DNA of 64,000 bases from NCBI RefSeq assembly GCF_000019525.1, contig NC_010506.1, positions 3,162,001 to 3,226,000 of the forward strand, written 5' to 3'. The notes under the pieces were generated by a model. It did no database searches. It saw nothing but the letters and a program-made list of their open reading frames with translations, and was not told the origin of the DNA. Source of the stretch: Shewanella woodyi ATCC 51908 (GTDB lineage: Bacteria; Pseudomonadota; Gammaproteobacteria; Enterobacterales; Shewanellaceae). The position numbers were made by a program, and so were the translations under genes. This document shows, in pieces, positions 10,387 to 19,340 of the stretch; the stretch's first letter is position 1; the number at the start of each line of letters is the position of its first letter.

Positions 10387-11067
10387 ATGTCATCACAGGA
10401 AATATGCCATCAAGCCCCTGCTGAGCAAGTGCTTAATTCAAGTGGCTATACGCTTCATGAAGAGCTAGCAAACAGCGTCAGCCATGCCCTAGGGATTATC
10501 GCAGGTATCATTGGGCTTATTTTCTCTGTTATCAAAGGACAAGACACGCTAACTTCTGTGCAGATGCTAGGTGTTGTGATCTACTGTAGCAGTATTATTT
10601 TACTCTTTTCTTGCTCGACGGCATACCACAGCGTCTCAAACCCAAAGTGGAAACATAGGCTGAAAATAGCCGATCATTGCGCTATCTATTTCCTTATTGC
10701 TGGAACCTATACACCATTAATGTTAATCGCACTTAAAGGTGAGCAAGCCACTGTTATTTTAATTGCGATCTGGTCTTTGGCTGTGGCGGGAGTGTTATTT
10801 AAAACCCTGTTTATTCATCGTTTTAAAAAATTCAGTGTGATGCTTTACCTCGCCATGGGTTGGCTATGCGTCACCGTAATGAGTGATATGATAGCGGCAA
10901 TGTCGCCATTAGGGTTTCAACTTCTATTAGCTGGCGGTCTTTTTTACAGCCTAGGGGTGGTGTTTTATGTGGGTAAACGGATCCCCTATAATCATGCTAT
11001 TTGGCATCTATTTGTACTCGCGGGCGCCATCAGTCACTTCCTCTGTGTCTACCTCACCTTGCTTTAA
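10387..11067 (+). CDS. Hemolysin III / PAQR-family membrane protein (YqfA/TrhA-like)
   Basis: A seven-helix integral membrane protein of the PAQR/hemolysin III superfamily. Family markers are 'EELANSVSHALG' before helix 1, 'STAYHSVS' (conserved His), 'DHCAIYFLIAGTYTP' (conserved Asp-His) and, near the end, 'NHAIWHLFVLAGAISHF' with the metal-binding histidines. The frame is open from a TTG at 10339, but ATG 10387 ('MSSQEICHQ') gives 226 residues, close to the E. coli homologue, so I prefer it. Despite the name, E. coli members act in membrane homeostasis rather than haemolysis. It converges on the DTW gene with seven bases between. Confidence 0.88.
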   Translation: MSSQEICHQAPAEQVLNSSGYTLHEELANSVSHALGIIAGIIGLIFSVIKGQDTLTSVQMLGVVIYCSSIILLFSCSTAYHSVSNPKWKHRLKIADHCAIYFLIAGTYTPLMLIALKGEQATVILIAIWSLAVAGVLFKTLFIHRFKKFSVMLYLAMGWLCVTVMSDMIAAMSPLGFQLLLAGGLFYSLGVVFYVGKRIPYNHAIWHLFVLAGAISHFLCVYLTLL

Positions 11068-11074
11068 AGCTGTA

Positions 11075-11581
11075 TTATCTTTGATTTAATGCGATATAGG
11101 CAGCTTCCAACTCCAATGCTTCTTCAGTCATCTTGGCTGAATGACACAGTTGGATAATACACTCTAAGGTGCATAATCCTCCAGGGATCTGATTGCGCCT
11201 CAAGTTAAACTGAGAGTCTCCTCCCTGTGTTAATGCATATTTGCTCGCAGTGGCAAGATAGGGACTCTGCCTTATCATCTTTCTCGCCTCTTGCCAGGTT
11301 GCATCTAAAATAATGATAGTTTCAGGTATCTCATTCAAATACAGGCTTAACTCCTCCATTGGGGTTTGAAGCATTGAATCACCGGTCTCTTTGGACAAAA
11401 CAGGTTTTGGAAAAAGCACTGCCGCCTTGTTACTAGATAGTAGATGTACTATCCCATCATCCGCTTCAACTCTTGACCAGATCACGCGTGAGCACCAGTG
11501 TGGAAATAACTCTAGCGCTTTGCCCCCTGTATTGGTTAAACGCGTAACCTCTCTCTCATGGGTTAACAAAATAACCTTCAT
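11075..11581 (-). CDS. DTW-domain protein (tRNA-uridine aminocarboxypropyltransferase-like)
   Basis: 168 residues carrying the DTW motif in 'IILDATWQEARKMIRQSPYL' followed by 'GGLCTLECIIQLC', characteristic of DTW/TapT proteins (E. coli YfiP), which add the acp3U modification to tRNA variable loops using SAM. It is shorter than YfiP and lacks the N-terminal zinc-finger cysteines, so it belongs to a compact subgroup. Which tRNA it modifies cannot be told from sequence. It stands alone between convergent and divergent neighbours. Confidence 0.8.
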   Translation of the reverse strand: MKVILLTHEREVTRLTNTGGKALELFPHWCSRVIWSRVEADDGIVHLLSSNKAAVLFPKPVLSKETGDSMLQTPMEELSLYLNEIPETIIILDATWQEARKMIRQSPYLATASKYALTQGGDSQFNLRRNQIPGGLCTLECIIQLCHSAKMTEEALELEAAYIALNQR

Positions 11582-11700
11582 CTATCTAGGTCCAACATTA
11601 AATATATTCCTCTTCGCACTCTCTACTAGCAGATAAGCTATGACCCAGTTATAATTGCGAACAATTATCATTACATGGCGCTTTAAGTAAGCCATCTACT

Positions 11701-13074
11701 ATGCTTCTACCAATATCAGGCCTTTTTTCACATCTGCAGTTTAAATTATTCAGCTATTTTGCCATCTCACTTTTAGCTATTTTACTGATAGCAACCGCCA
11801 TTGAAAGCTTGGTATTAAATAAATTGCTCACTTTACCTTCAACCACACAGGAGCAGCTCACAGAACTTGCCAGTGAAGCAAAAGTTTTTATTAGAAACAG
11901 CGATATAGAGGGGTTAACTCAATGGGAAAAACAGCAGGTATTCACGCTTTTTATTCTCAATAACGATCTTCAAGCGCTCACTAAGCGAGAGATGCATCCT
12001 CATTTTGTTTTTAAGCTTAAGTATTTAAAGCAGCTTAAACAACCGATGGGGGATCGTGTTCAAAAGCCCTTAATCGCTGTTCCTTTGGGTAAGCACCTTA
12101 TCAATAATAAAAGGCAAGAGTTAACGTTAGTGGTGCAGCTCAATGCTGCACTTCATCCAGCACAACAGCTAAGTAGTAGCTTATGGGTAATCCGCACACT
12201 TGTCGGTTTTGCTGTACTCGTGATGTTTAGCTCCATCCTAAGCAAATACTTAATCACTCCGCTCACACACCTGCAAGCTGGCACACAAGCATTAGCAAGT
12301 GGAGATCTTAATACCCGTATTGCTCAGCACTTCTCCACCAAAGAGCCTGAGTTTTATAAGTTAGCCACAGAGTTTGACCATATGGCTGAGCAAGTTCAGC
12401 AGTCGATGCTTAACCAACAAAGATTATTAAGGGATGTTTCACATGAGCTGCGTACCCCGTTAGCTAGACAAGAGCTGGCACTTCACCTTTTAAGCAAACA
12501 ACTTAATGACTCACATCTTACTCTGTTACATAGACTTGAACATGAAAATGCAGAGATGTCAGCATTGATCAATACCATGCTTAACTTCAGTCGACTTAAC
12601 AACGCTTATATTGATCTCAACATACAAGCAGTTCCAATCAATGAGATCCGCAGTAGATCACTTAACGATATTGAATTCGAGGCGAAAGCGGGACAAACCA
12701 TTATCTGGCACTCTCAGCCAGACACTGTCACTCTGATCACTGATGTAGGCCTATTGACTCGTGCCATAGACAACGTACTCAGAAATGCACTTAAGTATGC
12801 GGGAGAGTGCTGCACCATAGAAGTGAGCTACATTAAGAGCCCTAACGGCGTTGTTCTTACCATTATGGATGATGGCCCAGGGATTGAGCACTCAGAGTTA
12901 GAGACCGTATTTAACCCTTTCACTCGTATGGATGATGCAAGGCATTCAAGTCAAGGGGGTTATGGCTTAGGATTAGCGATAGTAAAACAGAGCATGAAAC
13001 TGTTAGGAGGCGAAGCTGTTGCCGAAAATGTAGATAAAGGCGGCTTAAAAATTAGTTTACATCTTCCCAGTTAG
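11701..13074 (+). CDS. CpxA-like sensor histidine kinase (orphan)
   Basis: 457 residues, the same length as E. coli CpxA. Order: an N-terminal TM helix (about 12-35), a periplasmic domain of roughly 130 residues, a second TM helix (about 163-185), HAMP, the dimerisation/phosphoacceptor helix with 'RDVSHELRTPLARQE' (His about 248), and an ATPase domain with 'NVLRNALKYAGE', 'DDGPGI' and 'GGYGLGLAIV'. All catalytic boxes are intact. No response-regulator gene lies on either side, so its partner is encoded elsewhere. Calling it CpxA rests on length and domain similarity only; the stimulus is unknown. Confidence 0.85.
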   Translation: MLLPISGLFSHLQFKLFSYFAISLLAILLIATAIESLVLNKLLTLPSTTQEQLTELASEAKVFIRNSDIEGLTQWEKQQVFTLFILNNDLQALTKREMHPHFVFKLKYLKQLKQPMGDRVQKPLIAVPLGKHLINNKRQELTLVVQLNAALHPAQQLSSSLWVIRTLVGFAVLVMFSSILSKYLITPLTHLQAGTQALASGDLNTRIAQHFSTKEPEFYKLATEFDHMAEQVQQSMLNQQRLLRDVSHELRTPLARQELALHLLSKQLNDSHLTLLHRLEHENAEMSALINTMLNFSRLNNAYIDLNIQAVPINEIRSRSLNDIEFEAKAGQTIIWHSQPDTVTLITDVGLLTRAIDNVLRNALKYAGECCTIEVSYIKSPNGVVLTIMDDGPGIEHSELETVFNPFTRMDDARHSSQGGYGLGLAIVKQSMKLLGGEAVAENVDKGGLKISLHLPS

Positions 13075-13102
13075 CGGTTAACGGTTAACGCGGCTCATAT
13101 CG

Positions 13103-13140
13103 TTAAAAAGCCCATTACCTAAAGATAATGGGCTTTTTAA
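13103..13140. terminator. Bidirectional rho-independent terminator
   Basis: TTAAAAAGCCCATTA-CCTAAAGA-TAATGGGCTTTTTAA is a near-perfect stem with A/T runs on both sides. It lies between the convergent sensor kinase and peptide deformylase genes and can serve both. Confidence 0.92.
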
Positions 13141-13159
13141 TTGAAATACACAGCTTACT

Positions 13160-13651
13160 TTAAGCGTATTTGCTCACTTTTCTGAGTGCTATTTGTTGCT
13201 TTAACTTAGAAAGGTGATCGGTAAACACGACGCCATTGAGATGATCCATCTCATGTTGAAGCACTATCGCTAAAAAGGTATCAGTTTCAATTTCAAAAGG
13301 TGTTCCCTCTCTATCAAGGGCTGTCACTTTCACCTTCTCATTTCTGGCCACTTTAGCTCGGTAACCTGGGATCGATAAACATCCCTCTTCACCGACAAAC
13401 TCGCCTTCTGCAGCGACTATCTCAGGATTGATCAAGACTTGAGGTTGATCTCTTTCAGGTGACAGATCGATAACCAATATCGCATGTTCACTGCCAACTT
13501 GTGTTGCAGCTAAACCAATTCCATCATCGGTGTGGTACATGGTTTCTAATAGATCATCAATAAAACCCTGCACCGCGCTGATATCAGTTACCGGTTTAGC
13601 TTTTCTTTTTAATCGTTCATCAGGGATGGTGAGAATATCGAGTACAGCCAT
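13160..13651 (-). CDS. def: Peptide deformylase
   Basis: Removes the formyl group from the N-terminal methionine of new proteins; an Fe(II)/Zn metalloenzyme. All three family motifs are present: 'GIGLAATQVG', 'EGCLSIPG' with the metal-ligand Cys, and 'QHEMDHLNG' (HExxH ligands and catalytic Glu). 163 residues is close to E. coli Def. It is not next to fmt or dprA as the main def usually is, so it may be a second copy; that is an inference from context. Confidence 0.94.
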   Translation of the reverse strand: MAVLDILTIPDERLKRKAKPVTDISAVQGFIDDLLETMYHTDDGIGLAATQVGSEHAILVIDLSPERDQPQVLINPEIVAAEGEFVGEEGCLSIPGYRAKVARNEKVKVTALDREGTPFEIETDTFLAIVLQHEMDHLNGVVFTDHLSKLKQQIALRKVSKYA

Positions 13652-13861
13652 TTAGATCACATTTCAGAGAAAAATTTGGCGTCATTATGACTTATTTTTT
13701 TCTAAAGGCAACTTTAACAATAGATTGTTCTAATCGAAATATTCAATTTCATAGGCTTGCAACGTGCATTTTTATCGATAAATAACAGGCTTTCTCGCTT
13801 GTATTACCCTTTTGTTATCGCTAGCATAACAAAATGTATAAAATATACGAAAATAATAAAA

Positions 13862-15589
13862 ATGACTAAAGTTGCACGAACTCCGTTACCAAAGACCTTT
13901 TTTGTAGCAAATACCATGGAGATTTTTGAGCGTTTGGCTTGGTATGGCTTCTTTACCCTGTCATCACTCTATATGACCTCGCCAATACTTCAGGGAGGAC
14001 TAGGGTTTAGTGAGCAGGAACGAGGCCTATTACAAGGGATGATCCCCTTCTTCCTCTACCTGGTCCCGGTACTTACTGGCGCACTGGCCGATAGATATGG
14101 ATACCGGAAAATGTTCCTACTTGCATACGCCATCATGAGTCCCTGCTACTTCTTACTTGGTCAGGTTGACTCTTTTGCAGGTTTCTTTATTGCCTTTATG
14201 GGAGTTGCATTAGGTGCAGCCTGTTTTAAACCCGTGGTAACAGGCACTGTGGCTAGAACAACAGATGAAACCAATCGAGGCCTAGGTTTCGGCATTTTTT
14301 ATATGATGGTCAATATCGGTGGCTTTCTTGGTCCGTTTATCGCCGGATATGTGCGTGCGATCAGTTGGGATTGGGTCTTTATTATGTCCTCATTCTGGAT
14401 CGCCGTGAACTTCATCCCTGCCCTACTTTTTTATCAAGAGCCAACAGATCAAGCTAAGCAAAAGGGAAAACCACTAAAAGCTGTGTTATCTGATATTCAA
14501 GAGGTACTCGGAAATCTACGATTTGCTATCCTCTTTTTTGGTTCATTAGTGATCTTAATGGCTTATGGAGCTAAGTGGCTAACAGGCAATGAAACACTGC
14601 TCATCTACCTTGGCTGGTTTGTGGGCCACTATCTCTGGGATCTAAGTGCCAACACGCAGAAAAATAGACCTTGGTACAGACAGAAAATCACTGTAGGAAA
14701 CAAACCCTTCGTCATCTATCTTTTGATCTTATCCGGCTTCTGGATGGTCTATCAGCAAATATTTATCACCTTACCTATCTATATTCGCGACTTTGTCGAT
14801 ACATCAGATCTCGTCGCGATATTGGCGCAATATCCACAGCTGCTGAAGTTTTTTGCCCACGTCGAGTTAAATGCGCTGCAAACAGAGTTATTAAGGCTAT
14901 CCCAGGCTGTTTCTAATGGAGAGATTAATGTAAAACACGCCTACTTCGAACTGGTTCACCTAAAGGTAATGGTACCTATAAATGAATTAGCTCAAGGTCT
15001 CACCAGCATTTCTATCGATCCCGCTAAAGCCAGCGAATTGGCCCAAAGCTGGGGCAATCAGCATAGACAGGTCAACCCAGAATACTTAATTGGGCTTAAC
15101 TTCCTCTCTATCGTTCTGCTGCAGATCATTGTTAGCCGTTTCATCGAACGTTTTCAAGCATTGCCAGTACTTGTGGGGGGAACTGTGATCTTGGCTCTTG
15201 GAACGGCCCTAGGCGGGATTGCTCACGGCATGATCATGGGCGGCATCATGGTTTTGACCTCCATCCTCGTATTCTCCATTGGTGAGATGGTCGCATCACC
15301 GAAAAGTCAGGAATATGTCGCCAGTTTTGCCCCACAAGATAAGAAAGCCATGTTTATGGGTTACTACTTCGTATCATCGGCTATCGGCTTTCTACTTGCC
15401 GGCCCGCTCTCGGGTTATCTCTACTCTGAAGTTGCAAAGCAGGCAGGTCGACCAGATCTAATGTGGTTTATCATTGGAGGATTTGGGCTTCTCACCGCCA
15501 TTGGACTAGTACTTTTCAATAAGTTCAGTGCCAGCAAGCTCGTAGAGCAGCAGATAACTCAATCACCTGTTGAGGAAGCAAGGGTATAG
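13862..15589 (+). CDS. POT/PTR-family peptide MFS transporter
   Basis: Proton-coupled oligopeptide transporter type of the major facilitator superfamily. The opening 'FFVANTMEIFERLAWYGFF' corresponds to the POT 'ExxERFxYYG' helix, and 'GALADRYGYRKMF' is the MFS loop 2-3 signature. I use ATG 13862 ('MTKVARTPLP'), since the 35 residues upstream look unlike a transporter start and the helix 1 motif follows at the normal distance. A hydrophilic insertion of about 90 residues lies in the second half (nt 14791-15080), rich in predicted helix. Substrate range cannot be assigned; di/tripeptides are the family default. Confidence 0.85.
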   Translation: MTKVARTPLPKTFFVANTMEIFERLAWYGFFTLSSLYMTSPILQGGLGFSEQERGLLQGMIPFFLYLVPVLTGALADRYGYRKMFLLAYAIMSPCYFLLGQVDSFAGFFIAFMGVALGAACFKPVVTGTVARTTDETNRGLGFGIFYMMVNIGGFLGPFIAGYVRAISWDWVFIMSSFWIAVNFIPALLFYQEPTDQAKQKGKPLKAVLSDIQEVLGNLRFAILFFGSLVILMAYGAKWLTGNETLLIYLGWFVGHYLWDLSANTQKNRPWYRQKITVGNKPFVIYLLILSGFWMVYQQIFITLPIYIRDFVDTSDLVAILAQYPQLLKFFAHVELNALQTELLRLSQAVSNGEINVKHAYFELVHLKVMVPINELAQGLTSISIDPAKASELAQSWGNQHRQVNPEYLIGLNFLSIVLLQIIVSRFIERFQALPVLVGGTVILALGTALGGIAHGMIMGGIMVLTSILVFSIGEMVASPKSQEYVASFAPQDKKAMFMGYYFVSSAIGFLLAGPLSGYLYSEVAKQAGRPDLMWFIIGGFGLLTAIGLVLFNKFSASKLVEQQITQSPVEEARV

Positions 15590-15601
15590 AATGATTCTAA
15601 A

Positions 15602-15630
15602 GGGCGCATGTCGCTTAATCCCATGCGCCT
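15602..15630. terminator. Inverted repeat between convergent genes
   Basis: GGCGCATG...CATGCGCC gives a stable 8-bp GC-rich stem with an 11-base loop, right after the POT transporter stop and before the convergent barrel gene. There is no T-run, so rho-independent termination is only possible, not shown. Confidence 0.45.
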
Positions 15631-15658
15631 AAACTTCTGTTGTGAACTAAATACTCAA

Positions 15659-16348
15659 TTAAAACTGAGACTGCAGTGCAAATACCCATTGAGTATCTTC
15701 ATGCTCAATCTCATCAATACGATGAGCTTCATAGCGATACCTCACCTCCCATGACCATTGCTCGCTTAAGCGATAACCCAGTGACAACCAAGCTTCGCTC
15801 TCAAAGCGCTCACGACCATCAATGGCTGCACTCGCTTGAGTAGTCAGTTGATTATACCATCGGTCGCTCCAAGGCTTGAGTACAGAGAAGCTGGCATTTG
15901 CCGCAAAGCTGTTACTGCTTGAGTGCTCATCAATACTAAGATAATTTGCAGCAAGCTCAGTAAAGACCAATGTCTCATACCAACCGACATATTCACTTAT
16001 AACCCCGAATTGATACTGATAGTGGCTCAGACGACCTATCTCAGTGTCTGTTTTACCATGATTAACCTTGGCACTGATATTTAAACGATTGCCAGAAGAT
16101 ACTGGCGCATACAGATAAGATAGTGTCCATTTATCTCCTCCCATATTGGTATGTAACTCGATCTTTTGTGACTCTCCCCCTAATCGTCCACCCACCTTAA
16201 ACACATCAGCATCAAAGCCAATACCTAGGGATGTTTTTAGATTAAGCGGATCCGCTATATGACGGTTTAGCTGAGCCTGAGCGGAGAGAGAAACAGTGGA
16301 GAGAAGAGCGGCCATTAATGGCAGAGTCACTCGAATAAGGTTTGGCAT
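15659..16348 (-). CDS. Putative outer-membrane beta-barrel protein
   Basis: 229 residues with a clear signal peptide ending near 'SLSAQAQ' (about residue 26). The mature part alternates polar and aromatic residues in short strands (for example 'SWEVRYRYEAHRID'), has no long hydrophobic helix, and finishes with 'WVFALQSQF'. A terminal Phe preceded by alternating hydrophobics is the usual outer-membrane insertion signal. The size would suit an 8-10 strand barrel. No specific family is recognised, so ligand or function is unknown. Confidence 0.65.
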   Translation of the reverse strand: MPNLIRVTLPLMAALLSTVSLSAQAQLNRHIADPLNLKTSLGIGFDADVFKVGGRLGGESQKIELHTNMGGDKWTLSYLYAPVSSGNRLNISAKVNHGKTDTEIGRLSHYQYQFGVISEYVGWYETLVFTELAANYLSIDEHSSSNSFAANASFSVLKPWSDRWYNQLTTQASAAIDGRERFESEAWLSLGYRLSEQWSWEVRYRYEAHRIDEIEHEDTQWVFALQSQF

Positions 16349-16617
16349 TGGTCACACCGTGAAAAAATCCTATTATCACGTTTAAAATATACAGCATCAA
16401 CGATTTTTACCATATATTACAATGAAGTAACCTATAAATCACAGCTCACCAATGATTCAAATGAATGTATCAACTTCAAGCGTTTATGTAGCATATAGCT
16501 AGTCACCCCCCCAATATCTGGTTATGATAAAAACATGAGTAAGTGAGTAAGGTATCTGTTTTAGAGACTACCTATTTATGAGAAACAATTTAAGAAGTAC
16601 CTATTTAGAAAGTGCCT

Positions 16618-16971
16618 ATGTCAAAACAAGTAACTGTTAGCCCAATCGAAAAAATTTGGTTTATCGTTAACCTCATCCCTAAAGGTTATGTGTGCTCATA
16701 TGGAAAAGTCGCTGATTTGGCAGGTCTTCCAGGCAGAGCACGATATGTCTCTACAGCATTGAAACGTGCACCAAAAGAGATGACATTGCCTTGGCACAGA
16801 GTAGTTAACAGCCAAGGAAAGATCTCTTTTGAGAGCAATACCCAGGCCTACCAAAACCAGATGGAGCGATTAAGACTTGATGGGGTTGAAGTGAACCGAG
16901 GCAAGATTTTATTGTCTCAATATGAGTGGAAACCAGATCTTGCTACGCTTATGTTCGAGATCCCTTTTTAA
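16618..16971 (+). CDS. atl: Alkyltransferase-like protein (Atl, MGMT-family DNA-binding)
   Basis: 117 residues matching the C-terminal DNA-binding domain of O6-alkylguanine-DNA alkyltransferases: 'PKGYVCSYGKVADLAGLPGR' carries the helix-turn-helix region, followed by 'RAPKEMTLPWHRVVNSQGKI'. The alkyl-acceptor Cys of the active PCHRV motif is replaced by Trp (PWHRV), the mark of Atl proteins. These bind O6-alkylguanine and flag it for nucleotide-excision repair rather than repairing it directly. ATG 16618 is preferred over a GTG two codons upstream. Confidence 0.92.
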   Translation: MSKQVTVSPIEKIWFIVNLIPKGYVCSYGKVADLAGLPGRARYVSTALKRAPKEMTLPWHRVVNSQGKISFESNTQAYQNQMERLRLDGVEVNRGKILLSQYEWKPDLATLMFEIPF

Positions 16972-17129
16972 TCGCCCTCCTCAACAAACTTGCTATAAGG
17001 CAGTTAGAAGAGCAAGATTAATAAACCTGTTGTCACTCAAATTAATCTGTCATCCATGCACCTCTTACGACTGTAACGAGCAAAACGCAGTAAAGTACAC
17101 ATTAAATAACAGAGTCGAGGAGATCGCTT

Positions 17130-17897
17130 TTGTCTGTAAGTAAACGTCTAATCGTCGCAGCACATCTTCTAAGCGCCAGCTTCACCCTTGCGGCTGCCCC
17201 AACACCTTTAACACCACAAACGGCTGAGTATCAAGTTAATTATGGCAACATCGAACTTGGTAAAGCCCGCTATCAGCTTCCTGTCGCCGAAGACAATGTC
17301 TATCAATATCGTTTTGACAGCGATGTAAGCCTACTTGTCCTTTCTGACAGGAGGAATGTGCGCAGTGAATTTACCTTAGATGGTGATCAACTCACGCCTA
17401 TGCGTTATACCCATAACCGTAAAGGTACTGGTCCAAGTTTTCAGGAGCAAACCGCCTTCGCCAAGGGGCAGTCAGTAGTTCACAGTCGCTATAAAGATGA
17501 GCGAGCTAAACTCCCCTACACAGAAGTGTTATATGATCCCCTCATGGCGCAACTTCAATTCCGACTCGATATGGTTAAAGGAAAAAAAGAGCTCCACTAC
17601 GCCATGGTAAAAGAGGGGGAAATAGATGAATATGATTTCCGCGTTGTCGGCAAAGAGCGCATGAACATTGACAGTGGCAGCTACGAAACCATCAAGATTG
17701 AAGTGGTAAGAGACAGCAAAAAACGTCAAACATTTTTCTGGATGGCACCGGATCTAGCCTATCTTCCTGTACGTCTTACTCACTTTGAAAAGGGCAGCAA
17801 ACAGTTAGATATTAAACTATTAAGCTATCGATTCTCCGAACCACAACAAGACCTCACATCTGTATCTTCTAAGCCACAGCCCACAACACATCCATAA
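17130..17897 (+). CDS. DUF3108-domain periplasmic protein
   Basis: 255 residues with a signal peptide ('LLSASFTLAAA', cleavage near residue 23) and a mature DUF3108 fold: 'AEYQVNYGNIELGKARYQL' at the start and 'PDLAYLPVRLTHFEKG' near the end are typical. The start is TTG 17130, supported by GAGGAG at ideal spacing (17116-17121). DUF3108 proteins are periplasmic and of unknown role, with an all-beta fold. It lies about 160 bases after atl, with no shared function visible. Confidence 0.82.
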   Translation: MSVSKRLIVAAHLLSASFTLAAAPTPLTPQTAEYQVNYGNIELGKARYQLPVAEDNVYQYRFDSDVSLLVLSDRRNVRSEFTLDGDQLTPMRYTHNRKGTGPSFQEQTAFAKGQSVVHSRYKDERAKLPYTEVLYDPLMAQLQFRLDMVKGKKELHYAMVKEGEIDEYDFRVVGKERMNIDSGSYETIKIEVVRDSKKRQTFFWMAPDLAYLPVRLTHFEKGSKQLDIKLLSYRFSEPQQDLTSVSSKPQPTTHP

Positions 17898-17920
17898 AAA
17901 CAGCTAGCACTATCATAAAT

Positions 17921-17955
17921 GCATGAGCGACGGCACAAAAATGTTGTCGCTCATG
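17921..17955. terminator. Inverted repeat between convergent genes
   Basis: CATGAGCGAC...GTCGCTCATG forms a 10-bp stem between the DUF3108 gene and the convergent DUF4397 lipoprotein gene. It is likely a shared transcription end, although no T-run follows on either strand. Confidence 0.5.
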
Positions 17956-17972
17956 GGCAATGCATACCAACT

Positions 17973-19340
17973 CTATTGAAAAGCAGTCAACCTATACCCC
18001 CATTGTTCACTTGCATCGGGTGTTAAAACAAGTGTGTAGTCCAAGTTATCTTTTAACTCTAAAGTCTGTCGGTGTAATAGATTTAACGTACCATCAGTTT
18101 TCTTCTCAACTAAAGTGACTGTGTACTTATCCCTTGGTAGGGTTAAAGACTTCGTTTTGAGAAAGTTCCACTTTTTTATGAAGTGTTTAGCTGTTTCGAC
18201 AGTTTCATTATTCCTAACAAAATATACTTCCAACCCATTTTTATCAGTCGCTAAATTCACTAATTTAGCTTGATATTCGTAGCTTCTCGGAGTCAAATTA
18301 TGTTCAATAACAGATGCTTTAAGTTTCTTCTCTTTAGTAGGGTAAAATAAGATAGTCTTTGAATCACTTTGATTATAAGTGACTAATAAGTTGTCTAATA
18401 ATTGTTCGCCAGTAACCGGGTCACTAACGCTTACATCATAATCGCCAAACTTTGTAGGAGTAAAAGCTGAAACTTGCCATCTAGTTACATCTTGTTTCTT
18501 CTCTTCACCATCTTTTCCTTTAAGCATGACTTGCAACTGTGCGCTATGCTCAAAGCCGTCATAAACCCTAAACTGAACGCTTTCGTTGATATCTGGATAT
18601 GAACTAACAGTTTTTGACGATGAAACAACATCTAACTTCACACCATACTTAGATTGTCCAAAACCAGGCCTTATCATTAATTTGTATGTAGTCTGTAACT
18701 TTAAATCTATCTCCTTAGTCGTAAATATTGGCTCGTTACCTCCCGCTTTAGCGAGATAAACAACATACTTACCATTGACTAAAATCTCCGGTGAGGAAAC
18801 CCCGAGATATTTGAGTTTTCCAAGATACTTTGCAGAGGAAAATCCATCTTCTTTTTTACCCACATAAATATCGAAATCTTGTACACCTTGGCTAACATGG
18901 GCTGCAATAACCTGCATTTTGGTTATCTTTTTCTCTTTATTTTCTTCATTCTCTTTAATTAACTTATCTTGACTATATTTTAGATCTAGAAAGCCACTGT
19001 CAGCATACTTCCCCGTTAAAACAAAGAGGTGATATGATTGAGCCTCAAAGTCTATATCCTTTTGATGAAATTTAACCTCCTTGTTTTTAGCATCGGTACC
19101 TACAATAGTAAGTTTATTACTCCCTGTAGTAACAGCAACTCTTGAATTGGCGTACCCAAAATTTACTTTTGAATACTTTTTCTTAGTTAATGAAAGATAG
19201 GTACTCGTACTATCAGGAGAGGCATTATAATACTGGATATAAGTAACATCAGGTTTAGACTCATCATTATCACTCCCCCCACAAGAAATTAGACACAAAG
19301 ACAGAAAAAACAATAGCGTAAAGTTTTTTATTTTTTTCAT
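17973..19340 (-). CDS. DUF4397-domain lipoprotein
   Basis: A lipoprotein: hydrophobic leader then lipobox 'LISC' with Gly-Gly-Ser following the Cys. I place the start at ATG 19340 ('MKKIKNFTLL'), with an AAAGAG-like ribosome site upstream; two upstream in-frame ATGs exist. The mature protein has repeated beta-sandwich units of the DUF4397 type, beginning 'YIQYYNASPDSTSTYLSL' and recurring around residues 145, 250 and 350. Codon choice is visibly more AT-rich than neighbours and it is flanked by an AT-rich spacer, suggesting recent acquisition. Function unknown; a surface or periplasmic binding role is a guess. Confidence 0.75.
   Translation of the reverse strand: MKKIKNFTLLFFLSLCLISCGGSDNDESKPDVTYIQYYNASPDSTSTYLSLTKKKYSKVNFGYANSRVAVTTGSNKLTIVGTDAKNKEVKFHQKDIDFEAQSYHLFVLTGKYADSGFLDLKYSQDKLIKENEENKEKKITKMQVIAAHVSQGVQDFDIYVGKKEDGFSSAKYLGKLKYLGVSSPEILVNGKYVVYLAKAGGNEPIFTTKEIDLKLQTTYKLMIRPGFGQSKYGVKLDVVSSSKTVSSYPDINESVQFRVYDGFEHSAQLQVMLKGKDGEEKKQDVTRWQVSAFTPTKFGDYDVSVSDPVTGEQLLDNLLVTYNQSDSKTILFYPTKEKKLKASVIEHNLTPRSYEYQAKLVNLATDKNGLEVYFVRNNETVETAKHFIKKWNFLKTKSLTLPRDKYTVTLVEKKTDGTLNLLHRQTLELKDNLDYTLVLTPDASEQWGYRLTAFQ

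Noticed and set aside
16922..17143. 73-residue plus-strand frame between atl and the DUF3108 gene
   Set aside because: It overlaps both genes in another frame; composition looks random.
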